DNA of 64,000 nucleotides from Liriodendron chinense. Its lineage: Eukaryota; Streptophyta; Magnoliopsida; Magnoliales; Magnoliaceae. Each line of letters starts with the position of its first letter. The stretch's first letter is position 1. Where the stretch lies: NCBI GenBank assembly GCA_003013855.2, contig PVNU02000424.1, positions 2,356,001 through 2,420,000 of the forward strand, given 5' to 3'. The position numbers and the translations under genes were made by a program. This document shows, piece after piece, positions 22,148-33,381 of this stretch. Under the pieces are notes generated by a model that was given only the letters and a program-made list of their open reading frames with translations, was not told where the DNA came from and did no database searches.

Positions 22148-24101
22148 TGAAATTGCGGTTTTACCGCCTATAGAGATACTTGGAGATATGCCTAATGTCC
22201 TAGAGGGGGGGTGAATAGGACTTTTTAAATTCCAATTACAATTAAAAACTAACCAAGTCAATCTTATCAAATAAGATAATCACAATAGCATTCAAGGCAT
22301 ATATATGAGCAGTTTGTAAGCAAGGACTATCATAGGCATTTCATCAAACAGTTAGCATTCATGATAGACTAAACCATTCAACACATAGCAATCATTCAAT
22401 CTCACAATGCACAGCGATTTATAGTGGTTCGGTTTCCCTACTCCACTCCCAGTTCACGATCTCAACCTATGAGACCACCGGATTTCACTATAGTCTTGGT
22501 TTTAAATCAGGTTAACCATCAACCTTGACATCCTTTGATCTAGGACCGCGTTTACCATCCGCCGATGGCCCAATCCAGGGACTTGACGAGTTTGGATCTC
22601 AAACTCTCACCAATCCTAATCCAATGATGGTCACGTACCCTCCCGCTGGGGTCTCCCAATCCAGGGCATAGTGAATGAAGAGATGGACTCTCAAAAACTA
22701 GACATACCTAGATGATTGAACCCCGATTCGATGCCTTTGATGAGTAGCTTCAGCTCCACGTGCTTCAGCTTCTCTTTGTGCTCCCAAGATTAGCTACCGA
22801 TGCAAATGATGAGGATATGTTGATGCCGGGTAGTTGGTAGAGAGTTGGTTTAGTTCCTCTTGCCTATTCAATGCAATGCTAATGAGGGAACTACCAAACT
22901 TCAAGCATTCAATGGCTATAAATGACCTGATAGATATATTTTGAAGGTAGGTCAGCCATGAATGAATGTCTTGAGTTCATACTTCAAACTGAGCTTTGAA
23001 TACTCAGTGAAAAGCCATTAATGGTTAGGTTTGAATGATGAACTCAAGGGGAACAAGAGCAAAGAGGGTAGGAGGATGTGAGTAAAAGCTCTCTCTCTTA
23101 GCTCTTGAAGGGTGTTGAATGCATAACATAAAAGACCTCAAGTCCTGGCTATATAGAGCCCCAAATGATAGCCCCAACGGATAAAAAACGGTCACGACCG
23201 ACCTGTCAGAGAAAGGTCTGAACCGGTCGGACAGACCGGTCGTCATTTGAAATCCAAGGCTATAACTGGGACTAGCGGACCGGTCGAACCCCCTTGCTGT
23301 AGAAGTTCAGAATACTGGCCGATCGGTCTTGACCGGTCGGACCCCCTTGCTGGATGAAGTTCAGAATACTGGCCGACCGGTCTTGACCGGTCGGCTGTGC
23401 TTGCTGGACAGTTGGCTTGTAAAGGCCGACCGGTCAAGACCGGTCGGACCCCCTTGCTGGAATATTAACACTGTGAAGGCCGACCGGTCTTGACCGGTCG
23501 GCTACCTTTCTAAATAGAGCAGCAAGGCTGCTAGAGTGATTGTACATAGCTGGCCGACCGGTCAAGACCGGTCGGCTGTTCATTTGAAGGTCTTCCAGCA
23601 GGGATCTGAAGTTCTTTGAATATACTGGCCGACCGGTCAAGACCGGTTGGCTGCCCATTTGCTTCACTACAGCAAGCTGCTGTTGTGTTGAGAAGCCTGG
23701 CTTGACCGGTCAAGACCGGTCGGCTTGTCTAGATGGATTGCTGTGACAAAGTTCTTCAACACATCAGCGGATTACTTCAAGTTATGAAGTGATGAGGTGC
23801 ATATAGTCCAATGTATGGACATATCTTCAATACGTTTCGCACCAGCCATGGACCACAAGTCTGATCAACTCGTGTAAGGGTCAAGAGGGTAAAATGTGTG
23901 AGTCTTTACGCCATTCTTTGATGTTTTGGGTTTCCTATGGTCGATCTATATGCAACTTACCTGGGATCTTGTTTCAGCATGAGCTTGAGCAATGGACGAA
24001 GCGTAATCTTCAGGTCTTGATTCTTCAATACTTCGACCGGGGCTCACACGAAAAGACGTGACCAACCAACACGCCAATTGACAACAAAAGATGTACTAAC
24101 A
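22148..24101 (-). repeat. 3' LTR of element B (1954 bp)
   Basis: It runs from TGAAATTGCGG to GTACTAACA. In element orientation it starts at 24101. A palindrome array (23193-23724) is followed by a TATA box CTATATAG at 23149-23156 (minus strand). The other copy is 41553-42038 plus 52659-54125, with a joined length of 1953 bp. Confidence 0.95.
23193..23724 (-). promoter_or_regulatory. Array of 24-bp palindromes upstream of the TATA box in the LTR of B
   Basis: Arms CCGACCGGTC and GACCGGTCGG around TT or AA recur at about 23317, 23371, 23424, 23479, 23552, 23627 and 23701, with imperfect copies at 23193 and 23220-23243. Spacing is 53-55 bp for the first steps and 73-75 bp for the last. The palindromes are nearly invariant while the spacers differ, apart from a recurring TTGCTG/CAGCAA word. 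The array ends some 40-70 bp before the TATA box at 23149. This is the layout of a promoter-proximal enhancer; the bound factor is unknown. Confidence 0.8.
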
Positions 24102-24112
24102 ATCTCCCCCTT
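24102..24112 (-). promoter_or_regulatory. Polypurine tract of element B
   Basis: The minus strand reads AAAGGGGGAGAT directly before the 3' LTR. This is the usual plant copia primer for second-strand synthesis and confirms minus orientation. Confidence 0.88.
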
Positions 24113-24938
24113 TGTCAATTGCGTGACAAAACATCTAACCTAGACTAATCATGACTCCTTATCATGATTGACCCTTAAACAGAAAGAAATATACACCAAT
24201 TTACATGTCTATACAGATATACAACATAATCTTTACAAAAGGACATGTACAGACTCGATTTTCTTCAAATCTCCCCCTCAATGCTTGCACCTACAAAGTC
24301 CTGCAAAAAGATATAATCGGACCTTCTAGGTGGGATGATTCTCCCCCTTTTTGTTAGTAATTGACAAGGGTTAGCCGGCAAAAAGATATGCCTAATAAAG
24401 TTGCAAGGCTAGCACCGAAAATATGTCAATCACATAAGACAGGAAGGAGATATGGAAATATAAGCCCTGAGGAGATTTAAAGAACAACACATGCCAGATA
24501 TATAAGTAATCATGTAAGCATAGAGGGCATATAGCCCAATCAACCAACCACCCCTCCAGATGTATATCTAGACACAAAAGAGAACACAAAGCATGAGCTA
24601 AAATGAGCAAATACGCCCAAACCATCCAACCTCCCAAGGATATTCAATGAAAGAACAAAAAAGCTCATATAAAAAGATATAACTGTAGCATCCACATATA
24701 TACCAAAATGGGCAAGCAGCCCAATGTAAAGATGTATCAATCCGTGCAAAATATACAGATAACTCATAAAGGATAGTGCATGAAATCCAGACAATGTCGT
24801 TGGTCATACAAAAAGTAACTGTGACCAAGACATAAGACTAATAATCAGTTCCATCACCCAGATCAGGGGGTGGAACGTCCCCACGAGCCGCACGCTCCCA
24901 TCTCTCATACAAAAAGTAACTGTGACCAAGACATAAGA
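24113..24938 (-). other. Non-coding 3' region of element B
   Basis: No gene. Several short open frames rich in hydrophobic residues (24392-24828, minus) show no conserved domain. A 42-bp direct repeat starts at 24804 and again at 24905 (CATACAAAAAGTAACTGTGA and following). It separates the extra ORF from the PPT. Confidence 0.55.
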
Positions 24939-25273
24939 CTAATAATCATTTTGCGCCTGATGAGTGACTAGGGCCTCCTGTTGTACCAGTATGGTGGCCT
25001 GACCCTGCAAGATTTGGTCCCTGGTCTGCTCGAGCCTATCAAGCCGCTGAAATATATCCGCCCGAAGCTGGTGAAGCTCCGCAATGTAGGAAGGGGGATC
25101 CATGGAAGGAGAGTGCCGACGAGAAAAAGCTCGAGGCGGCGTGCTGAATCGTCCTGGAGTGTCACGAGGATCGAAGGATGGATCTGAGGACGGAGCGGAA
25201 GTGTGTGAAGGGCCAGTAGAGATAGGTGGTGCCTCAAGCTGGGACGGCTCTGCCTGCTCTTGCTGCTGCTCCT
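24939..25273 (-). pseudogene. Extra ORF of element B, C-terminal part beyond F
   Basis: On the minus strand the frame of the upstream part (34627-35554) resumes after F without shift, in a Gln/Glu-rich stretch, then a Pro/Ser-rich part and a short coiled coil (ELHQLRADIFQRLDRLEQ), and ends in TAG at 24939-24941. One TAG at the junction, where Gln would fit, is the only stop seen. Confidence 0.72.
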
Positions 25274-27367
25274 TGTTGAGCTCTTAATTGTGCATATTTT
25301 AACCCCAATTCATCACTCATTATGCATGGTTTTCATAATTTAAAGACTAATCAAATACATGTTTTGTGGTTGTAGGAATGAGAGTTACTTTGCCCAATTG
25401 ATGACCAAAAGAGCTGATTTAGAACCTTGGATGAAGACCCAAGGAGGGCTGAAGGAAGAAGGAAGCAAAGAAAGAAGCAAAGAAAGAAGAAAATAGAAGA
25501 AAGAAAGGAAGAAAACAAGAAGAAAAAGAGACCGACCGGTCTTGACCGGTCGGCCAAGGAAGCCCGACCGGTCTTGACCGGTCGGCCATGCTTGCTGGAG
25601 TAATGCCAAAGAGGGCCTGACCGGTCGTGACCGGTCGGCCACGACCGGTCGGCCATGCAAGTTTCAGATTCCAGATTCTAAAACAGCAATGTATTCCCGC
25701 ACCTGGTTTTTTGGACCAGTTTTCTGGGCCGATCTTGATGATATTTGGAAATCCAATACATCCATATCGAAGAGGAACTCGACGCCGAACTAACCCAAGT
25801 GGTTTCGTGTTGATCGGAGTTACGGATTGATCGTGGTGACCAAAACAATACGAACTGTCCAGAAAGTTCCAGATTTCGCTGTTCCACTCTGGGCCGGTCC
25901 AGGTGGCCCATCATTGAGGATATGAAAAATATACTTTGACCATCTTTTAGACCACATCCATATATGAATAACCACAAAAGTTTCAGATCAAAAGGGTGTG
26001 TGGTTTGATCGTACCGGTTGAAGAAAGATGGACCATCTAGAAAGCTCCAACTGCGCAGAGTTTATAAAAGCCCTAATTGTTTTAATTTTCGGACCACATT
26101 CTGAGATCGTTTTGGACAATCTAATCCGTCTATCATGTAGAGGAGGAAGTTTTCTACTCATGTTCAAAATTTGAGATCAATCCGACCTCTGTACACTCCG
26201 AAGCGTTGAAAGCAAGATGACTGGTTCTGAAGGTACCCGAAGTGCGCGATTTTGAGAGGCGGTCGGTGATGTGATTGGTGGGCCCATTCAGAGGATAATC
26301 TTGGAAATCTAAATCATCTATGAGGAAGATCACATTACAAGGAAGCTACAAATCAAATTTGAAGGCAATCCGACCATTGGTTAAGCCGTACCAAGCGAAA
26401 CAAATTCTGTTATGTTGCTGTACTAGTGCTGCACTATAAAAGGAGGTGCTCTCTTCTATTCCAGGGCAACCAGGACGTGGGGAGCAAGGAGTTCAAGTCA
26501 TAGGAGGCTTCCTAGCCTCCTCCAGCTACTTTTTCTTCCTTTTCTTAGTTCTAGTTCTAGTTTTTAATATGCTTTTTATTAGCTAATCTCTTAGCTAGAG
26601 CTAAGAGGTGAACCTTATAGTTTTCTTAGAATGTTTAATTCGTTTTATTGGTTTTAAGATTGGTTTTCATGATTATGAACTAAGGTTTGAAGTTTATACA
26701 AGTTTTAAAGTAATTTTTCTTAGTCTTGTGATGACTCACGGATGTTTGGATGAATTACTTAGCCTCTTAATTCGTTTGCAACGGTCTAGACCTGTATGAT
26801 CTGAGGAATCGGAGTGCGCTCTAGTACTAAGCTCTTCATAAAGGAACTTCCTACCAAAGTTCTATTTTTCTGTTTTTCTGAATATGTATGGATTGTGCAT
26901 GTGATTTGAATCTAGTTTAAATCATGATCTAGCCTTGTCTTGTGAGAGGACTTGAGGATGGTTATGATTGTGAACTGGACCTTTTGGAAAGGGGAATGAC
27001 CTATGCAATTGAGCATGCTCAGCTCAGCCTTCATTGAGTGAATCCTATGCATAGAACTTACATATGACAGAATGTTTGGTTTAACAGTTCTATCATCCGA
27101 CTAGATAGACAGGAATGTCGATTCTAGTTGAGAGAATAAGAAACCATAGCGAATGATGCATCTAAGAAGAGCTATAAGTGGATCCTTGATGCTCTAGTTA
27201 TCTTTTCATTATTAGATTTTCTATTTTATGTTAAAAATCAATTTCACAAACCTCTTTGATTCTAGTTATTAGGATAGTTGGAATTGTTTACTTCCTTCCC
27301 TGTGGATCGAGTTCGGTCTTACCGAGTTTATTACTATTTCGCAACCCTACACTTGGGGAAGCGAACA
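25274..27367 (+). repeat. 5' LTR of element F (2094 bp)
   Basis: It runs from TGTTGAGCTC to GCGAACA. A TATA box, TATAAAAGG, lies at 26435-26443, and the region after it has the CT-rich start expected of a transcript. GACCGGTC palindromes lie at 25533-25655. The LTR aligns with that of E at both ends. Confidence 0.92.
25533..25655 (+). promoter_or_regulatory. GACCGGTC palindromes in the LTR of F
   Basis: Two full palindromes with the same arms as in B lie at 25533-25554 and 25564-25585 (31 bp apart), then a compound of three half sites at 25618-25655. The second is followed by GCTTGCTGGA, the same spacer word that follows palindromes in B. They are about 780 bp before the TATA box, still within U3. 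Confidence 0.75.
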
Positions 27368-27373
27368 AGTTTT

Positions 27374-27391
27374 TGGCGCCGTTGCCGGGGA
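27374..27391 (+). promoter_or_regulatory. Primer binding site of element F, tRNA-Asp type
   Basis: TGGCGCCGTTGCCGGGGA follows the LTR by six bases. It is the classical Athila PBS. The leader 27392-27933 after it has T-rich sequence and no convincing gene. Confidence 0.93.
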
Positions 27392-27933
27392 CCTTGACGG
27401 TTTTCACAAATTTCTGAAATTAGTATCTATTTAGGACTCTTTTAGATTTTTAAAACTAACTTAGTTTATTTATTTGATTTTTTTTTCTTTTCAGGGATTT
27501 CTAGGAAGCTGAAGAAGATACAAGGTTTCAAGTGCAAATCAGGTTCTATCTTTCTAAACCTTACTCTTCTCCTTCTCCTATTTCATTCCTATTCATCTCT
27601 TGTAGAGTGGGTGGAGATTCCTTTTGGATCTCTAAAAGGTCGGCCTTTTTGCCACCTGGATACCTATTGGTCGGCTCAGCCGCCTTGGTTCACCTTGTGC
27701 TCAGAGATTTCTTTTCTCATCTCTACTCTTTTTTTTTCCTTTTTCTGCACCTTTTCTCAAAAGATTCAAAGAGTGGGTGGGGTGTTTTCTGAACCCCTAT
27801 TGACCAGGAGAAATCGGTCTTTATCCTTGCTTCTGGCCTAGCCATTGCAAGACACCTTGTGCTTCGATCTTAGAGAAGAGTAAAGAAAAGGGAGGAAGAA
27901 TTTTCCTTTCTTTTTTCTTATTTTTGGTTTTGC

Positions 27934-30900
27934 ATGCCACATTGGGCTCGGGATTCCAATAACCGACTCATAAGTGAAGGGGGGATAGTAGAAGGGATTG
28001 ATAGAGAGCCACGTGCTAGGAGACATCTAGATTCTCCAATTTTATCTGAAAGTATGGCTACAAATCAACCTAACCCGGTTCAAAATCAAACCGAAACAGG
28101 GGAGAATGTGGTTGAGAATGTTCCCCGACCTAGGACTTTACGTGATTTCTTGCAACCTGCAAGAACAAGCACTCCCTCATGCATAGTATTTCCACCAAAT
28201 GCAGGGAATGTGGATTTGAAACCGGGAGTGATCAATCTTCTCCCTAAATTCCATGGTTTAGACAGTGAAAGTGCCTATCAACACTTTAGGGAGTTTGATG
28301 AGGTAATCACCACCATGCACTTTGCAAATGTGACTGAAGATGTAGTAAGACTTAAATTCTTCCCTTTCACTCTTAAGGATAAAGCCAAGGGTTGGCTGTA
28401 TGCATTAAGGCCAAGATCAATCGGGTCATGGAACGATATGCACAGAGAATTTATAAAAAAATTCTTCCTTACTCACAAAACGAACATGCTTAAGCGCCTT
28501 ATCATGAACTTTGCCCAAAAGGAGGATGAAACCTTTTCCCAATGTTGGGAGAGATTCAAGGACTTATTAAACGCATGCCCACATCATGGCTATGAAAATT
28601 GGCGGATTATAAGTTTTTTCTATGAAGGACTGATTCCATCCATGCGCCAATTTATAGAGATGATGTGTAATGGGGAGTTCATGAATAAGGAAGCTGATGA
28701 AGCATGGGATTATCTGGAAGAATTGGCTGAAAGTGCACAATCTTGGGACACACCTAAACCAACTAATTCCAAGATTGGCCAACAAAAGGAAAAGGGAGGA
28801 ATGTATGTCCTATCAGAAGAAGATAGCATAAGTGCACGGTTGGCTAGCCTTACAAGAAAGGTCGAAGCCATGGAATTAAGGAAAGGAGAAACAATCAACT
28901 CCACTGAGGTTGAAACTGTTTGTGGAATTTGTGCTGGAAATCAACATGCTACACCAGATTGTCCCACAATTTCAGCAGTCCAAGGCATCTTACAAGAACA
29001 AACAAATGCCATAAACAGTTATCAGCAGCAATATGGTGCTCCAAATTCAAACACGTATAATCCTAATTGGAAGAACCATCCCAACTTCAGTTGGAAGAAT
29101 GGGCCCAATGCAAATGTAAACAACACTCCAAAAGTATCACTAGAAGAGATGTTGGGTGCATTTGTATCAGTCCAGAATGAGCATAACAAGACAAACTCTC
29201 TAAAAATAGATGGGTTCATGCAAGAGCAATTGAAATTCAATCAAAACTCAAACCAAGCCATCAATGAATTAAAAACATCTTTGGCTAGAGTTGAAGCTCA
29301 CCTTAGTGTTAGAGAGAAGGGCACACTCCCTGCCCAACCTCTTCCTAACCCAAGGACCCAATATGAGATACAAGATGCAAGCTCATCCTCCCACCATACG
29401 GAACATGTCCAAGCTATCACCACTTTGAGAAGTGGGAAAGAGATTGATAAATCCAAACCGGTGAAGGCTCCCAAGCCTAAGGATCCGGAAATTCTCAAAG
29501 AGGATGATAGCCCAAACAATATTCCACAAGAGAAAGAACCGGAAAGACAATACAAGCCGGTTGCCCCATTTCCACAAAGGTTGATTTCACCTAAACCTTT
29601 AGATAAAAATCTGGAAATTCTGAAAGTTTTCAAGCAGGTGAAGATCAACATTCCGCTGTTGGATGCAATAAAACAAATACCATCTTATGCCAAATTTTTA
29701 AAGGAATTGTGTACAATCAAAAGGAAACATAACGTTCACAACAAAGTGCTTTTGGCTGAGAATTTGAGTGCCATCATCAAACAAGAGGTGCCCCAAAAAT
29801 ACAAAGATCCAGGTAGTCCAACCATATCATGCATCATAGGAGACTACCAAATTAAACAAGCCCTACTCGACTTGGGGGCAAGTGTGAATCTCATTCCATA
29901 CTCGGTCTATGAACAACTTGGGTTAGGTGAATTGAAACCCACCAAAACCACACTCCAACTTGCTGATAGATCCATCCGGATACCGAGAGGAATGGTAGAG
30001 GATGTTCTAGTCCAAGTTGATAAATTCTACTACCCAGTAGATTTTATTGTCTTGGACACACATCCTGTGATAGGCACCGGTACTCAAATTCCCGTCATAC
30101 TTGGACGGCCGTTTCTAGCTACCTCAAACGCCATTATCAACTGTAGAAACGGACTTGTACAAATGTCCTTTGGAAATATGACCCTTGAGCTTAACATATT
30201 TGAGTTATGCAAACAACCGCGGGAAGTTGATGATGATATCCACGAATTAAACATGATCGAATCATTCGTGGAAGGTACAATCCCCTTGTCACTATTTTCC
30301 GACCCTTTGGAGGCATGTGTGGCCCATCTCCATGATATGAATGATGATACAACACAAGAGATGGATGCCATTCTAGATGTGATGATGGTGCGTGAAAATA
30401 AAAGATGGAGGACCCCAATTGAACCTTTGCCTATAAATGAGAACAAGGCCCTCCCATCCAACATTAAGGCACCAAAACTCGACCTAAAACCATTGCCAAG
30501 TGAGCTAAAATATGTTTATTTAGGTCAAGATGAGACATATCCAGTGGTGATTTCTTCCCACTTGGATGAGGAACAAGAGAGTAGGCTAATAGCCACTCTA
30601 TTAGAGCACAAGAGTGCCATCGGATGGACAATTGCGGATCTCAAAGGCATAGACCCACTGATTTGCACTCACCGCATACATCTTGAGGAAAATGCAAAGA
30701 CATCCCGGCAACCACAAAGACGACTAAATCCAAATATGAAGGATGTGGTTAAGGCCGAAGTGGTGAAACTATTGGATGTAGGTATCATCTACCCAATATC
30801 TGATAGCCAATGGGTAAGCCCAACTCAAGTGGTGCCTAAGAAATCCGGAATAACCATCGTAACCAATGCCAATAATGAACTCGTACCAACTAGGGTCACT

Positions 30901-33381
30901 ACCGGTTGGAGAATGTGCATTGACTACAGGAAGCTAAACACTGTCACGAGGAAAGACCACTTCCCCCTACCGTTTGTTGATCAGATTTTAGAACGGTTGG
31001 CGGGTCATTCCCACTTTTGCTTCCTTGATGGCTATTCAGGGTACAACCAAATAGAAATTGCCCGTGAAGACCAAGAAAAGACTACATTCACATGTCCATT
31101 CGGCACTTTCGCCTATCGACGGATGCCGTTTGGACTATGTAATGCCCCTGCCACCTTTCAGCGTTGTATGATGAGCATCTTTTCTGACATGGTGGGGACA
31201 ATTCTCGAAGTCTTCATGGATGATTTTTCCGTATTCGGTTGTAGCTTTGATGAGTGCCTTGAGCACTTGAAATCTGTGCTAAAAAGATGTGAAGAGAAGA
31301 ACCTTGTGCTCAATTGGGAAAAGTGTCACTTCATGGTTAAAAAGGGAATTGTACTTGGTCACATCGTTTCACAAAATGGAATTGAGGTGGACAAGGCGAA
31401 AATTGACCTTATCTCTGACCTTCCACCACCCAAAAGCATACGAGATATACGGTCCTTTTTAGGACACGCAGGATTTTATAGACGGTTCATAAAGGATTTC
31501 AGTTCACTTTCTCGTCCTTTATGTAACCTACTTCAAAAGGAAAATTCATTTGAGTGGAGTGAAGAATGTCAAAAGGCCTTTACCACCCTTAAAGGCATGT
31601 TGACATGCGCCCCAATAATGCAACCACCTGATTGGAGCCTTCCTTTTGAGATTATGTGCGATGCTAGCGACTATGCTATTGGGGCCGTGTTAGGCCAAAG
31701 AAAAGATAAAAAGCCATGTGTTATCTACTATGCAAGTAGAACCCTAAACTCAGCCCAGGCAAACTACACCACTACTGAAAAGGAACTTTTAGCCGTAGTT
31801 TTTGCCTTGGAGAAGTTCAGATCCTACTTGATTGGATCCAAGATCATTGTATTCACTGACCATGCCGCGCTTAAGTATCTTCTCTCTAAGAAGGATGCTA
31901 AACCACGGTTATTAAGATGGATCCTCCTACTCCAAGAATTCGACTTAGAAATACGTGATAAGAAAGGAGTAGAGAATGTAGTAGCTGACCACCTCTCTCG
32001 ACTTGTCCTCACTGATTCCCCTGAAACGACTGCAATCAATGACATGTTCCCTGATGAACAACTTTTTGCTGTTTCCCAATTGCCATGGTATGCGAACATT
32101 GCTAATTATCTTGCTACAGGTACAATTCCTACATATTGGAAAAAGCAAGATAAGGATAGATTCTTCTCAGAGGTACGAAAATTTCTATGGGACGACCCAT
32201 ACTTGTTCAAGTATTGTCCCGACCAAATCATAAGGAGATGTGTCCCAGATAATGAGCAACAAAGTATCATCTCCTTCTGTCATTCTCAAGCATGTGGTGG
32301 CCATTTTTCGGCTAAGAAGACCACAGCGAAAATTCTGCAATGTGGGTTTTATTGGCCCACCATGTTCAAAGACACACATGAGTTTTGCAAAGCTTGCGAA
32401 CCTTGTCAGAAATTAGGAGGAATCTCCCGTAGAAATATGATGCCACTCAATCCCATCTTAATTATCGAACTTTTTGATTGTTGGGGCATCGATTTCATGG
32501 GCCCATTCCCATCTTCTTTTGGAAACTTATACATCTTGCTTGTCGTTGATTATGTTTCCAAATGGGTCGAGGCCATCCCTTGCCGGAATAATGACCATAA
32601 AACGGTCATTCGATTCTTAAAAGAAAACATTCTTTCCCGGTTCGGAACGCCTCGAGTCATCATAAGTGATGGAGGGTCTCACTTTTGCAATCGCCCTTTT
32701 GAAGCATTAATGAAGAAATATGGCGTAACGCACAAAGTGAGCACTCCCTATCACCCACAAACTAGTGGACAAGCTGAGATATCCAATAGAGAAATTAAAC
32801 ACATTTTAGAGAAAACGGTGCATCCTGATCGCAAGGATTGGTCACTTCGACTTACCGATGCGCTTTGGGCCTACCGTACTGCCTTTAAAACTCCTATTGG
32901 AATGTCTCCCTATAGACTTGTCTATGGGAAGGCTTGTCACTTGCCTGTGGAGTTGGAACATAAGGCGTATTGGGCTATTAAGAAGATAAATTTCAATCCT
33001 GACAAGGCAAGCTCGTTACGCAAACTACAATTGAATGAACTTGCAGAAATCCGTAATGAAGCTTATGAGAATGCAAGAATTTACAAGGACAAGACGAAGA
33101 TATTCCATGATAAGAATATTCTTCGCAAGACATTCACGATAAATCAAAAAGTCCTCATGTATAATTCTCGCTTACATCTATTTCCGGGAAAATTGAGATC
33201 TCGGTGGACCGGTCCCTACATTGTGCAAACTGTCTATCCATATGGGACTGTTGAGCTATTAAATCCAAGGAACGGCAACATTTTTAAAGCAAATGGGCAG
33301 CGATTAAAGCCGTTCTTTGAGAACTTCCCTTCAGAAGGTATGTCCATACCTCTGAATGATCCTGTGTATCAGGATGATTGA
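27934..33381 (+). CDS. Gag-pol polyprotein of element F (Athila), 1815 residues, uninterrupted
   Basis: One frame codes all particle and replication proteins. In order: gag from MPHWARDSNN, with a zinc knuckle-like CGICAGNQHATPDC near residue 330; protease with LLDLGASVNLIP near 643; RT with CIDYRKLN near 994, FLDGYSGYNQI and the FMDD catalytic box near 1093; RNase H with CDASDYAIGAVL near 1241; integrase HHCC finger near 1449-1490 (HSQACGGHFS, CKACEPCQ), then the core with Asp in WGIDFMGP (1517), Asp in ISDGGSHF (1577) and Glu in GQAEISNRE (about 1613). All catalytic residues I can check are present. There is no env-like frame after it. The product could act in trans for related copies; this copy itself lacks a full 3' LTR. 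Confidence 0.95.
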   Translation: MPHWARDSNNRLISEGGIVEGIDREPRARRHLDSPILSESMATNQPNPVQNQTETGENVVENVPRPRTLRDFLQPARTSTPSCIVFPPNAGNVDLKPGVINLLPKFHGLDSESAYQHFREFDEVITTMHFANVTEDVVRLKFFPFTLKDKAKGWLYALRPRSIGSWNDMHREFIKKFFLTHKTNMLKRLIMNFAQKEDETFSQCWERFKDLLNACPHHGYENWRIISFFYEGLIPSMRQFIEMMCNGEFMNKEADEAWDYLEELAESAQSWDTPKPTNSKIGQQKEKGGMYVLSEEDSISARLASLTRKVEAMELRKGETINSTEVETVCGICAGNQHATPDCPTISAVQGILQEQTNAINSYQQQYGAPNSNTYNPNWKNHPNFSWKNGPNANVNNTPKVSLEEMLGAFVSVQNEHNKTNSLKIDGFMQEQLKFNQNSNQAINELKTSLARVEAHLSVREKGTLPAQPLPNPRTQYEIQDASSSSHHTEHVQAITTLRSGKEIDKSKPVKAPKPKDPEILKEDDSPNNIPQEKEPERQYKPVAPFPQRLISPKPLDKNLEILKVFKQVKINIPLLDAIKQIPSYAKFLKELCTIKRKHNVHNKVLLAENLSAIIKQEVPQKYKDPGSPTISCIIGDYQIKQALLDLGASVNLIPYSVYEQLGLGELKPTKTTLQLADRSIRIPRGMVEDVLVQVDKFYYPVDFIVLDTHPVIGTGTQIPVILGRPFLATSNAIINCRNGLVQMSFGNMTLELNIFELCKQPREVDDDIHELNMIESFVEGTIPLSLFSDPLEACVAHLHDMNDDTTQEMDAILDVMMVRENKRWRTPIEPLPINENKALPSNIKAPKLDLKPLPSELKYVYLGQDETYPVVISSHLDEEQESRLIATLLEHKSAIGWTIADLKGIDPLICTHRIHLEENAKTSRQPQRRLNPNMKDVVKAEVVKLLDVGIIYPISDSQWVSPTQVVPKKSGITIVTNANNELVPTRVTTGWRMCIDYRKLNTVTRKDHFPLPFVDQILERLAGHSHFCFLDGYSGYNQIEIAREDQEKTTFTCPFGTFAYRRMPFGLCNAPATFQRCMMSIFSDMVGTILEVFMDDFSVFGCSFDECLEHLKSVLKRCEEKNLVLNWEKCHFMVKKGIVLGHIVSQNGIEVDKAKIDLISDLPPPKSIRDIRSFLGHAGFYRRFIKDFSSLSRPLCNLLQKENSFEWSEECQKAFTTLKGMLTCAPIMQPPDWSLPFEIMCDASDYAIGAVLGQRKDKKPCVIYYASRTLNSAQANYTTTEKELLAVVFALEKFRSYLIGSKIIVFTDHAALKYLLSKKDAKPRLLRWILLLQEFDLEIRDKKGVENVVADHLSRLVLTDSPETTAINDMFPDEQLFAVSQLPWYANIANYLATGTIPTYWKKQDKDRFFSEVRKFLWDDPYLFKYCPDQIIRRCVPDNEQQSIISFCHSQACGGHFSAKKTTAKILQCGFYWPTMFKDTHEFCKACEPCQKLGGISRRNMMPLNPILIIELFDCWGIDFMGPFPSSFGNLYILLVVDYVSKWVEAIPCRNNDHKTVIRFLKENILSRFGTPRVIISDGGSHFCNRPFEALMKKYGVTHKVSTPYHPQTSGQAEISNREIKHILEKTVHPDRKDWSLRLTDALWAYRTAFKTPIGMSPYRLVYGKACHLPVELEHKAYWAIKKINFNPDKASSLRKLQLNELAEIRNEAYENARIYKDKTKIFHDKNILRKTFTINQKVLMYNSRLHLFPGKLRSRWTGPYIVQTVYPYGTVELLNPRNGNIFKANGQRLKPFFENFPSEGMSIPLNDPVYQDD

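Noticed and set aside
23193..23724. CRISPR-like array: near-identical palindromic repeats with spacers of 30-50 bp
   Set aside because: It lies inside a plant copia LTR and is present in both LTRs; spacers share words with each other, and no cas genes exist. It is a regulatory repeat array.
24392..24828. Hydrophobic open frames on the minus strand that look like membrane proteins
   Set aside because: Overlapping frames in AT-rich, non-coding sequence of B; no conserved motif and no signal of constraint.
27532..27841. Two short open frames in the leader of F
   Set aside because: Phe/Ser/Leu-rich by T/C bias; no similarity to gag; overlapping in two frames.
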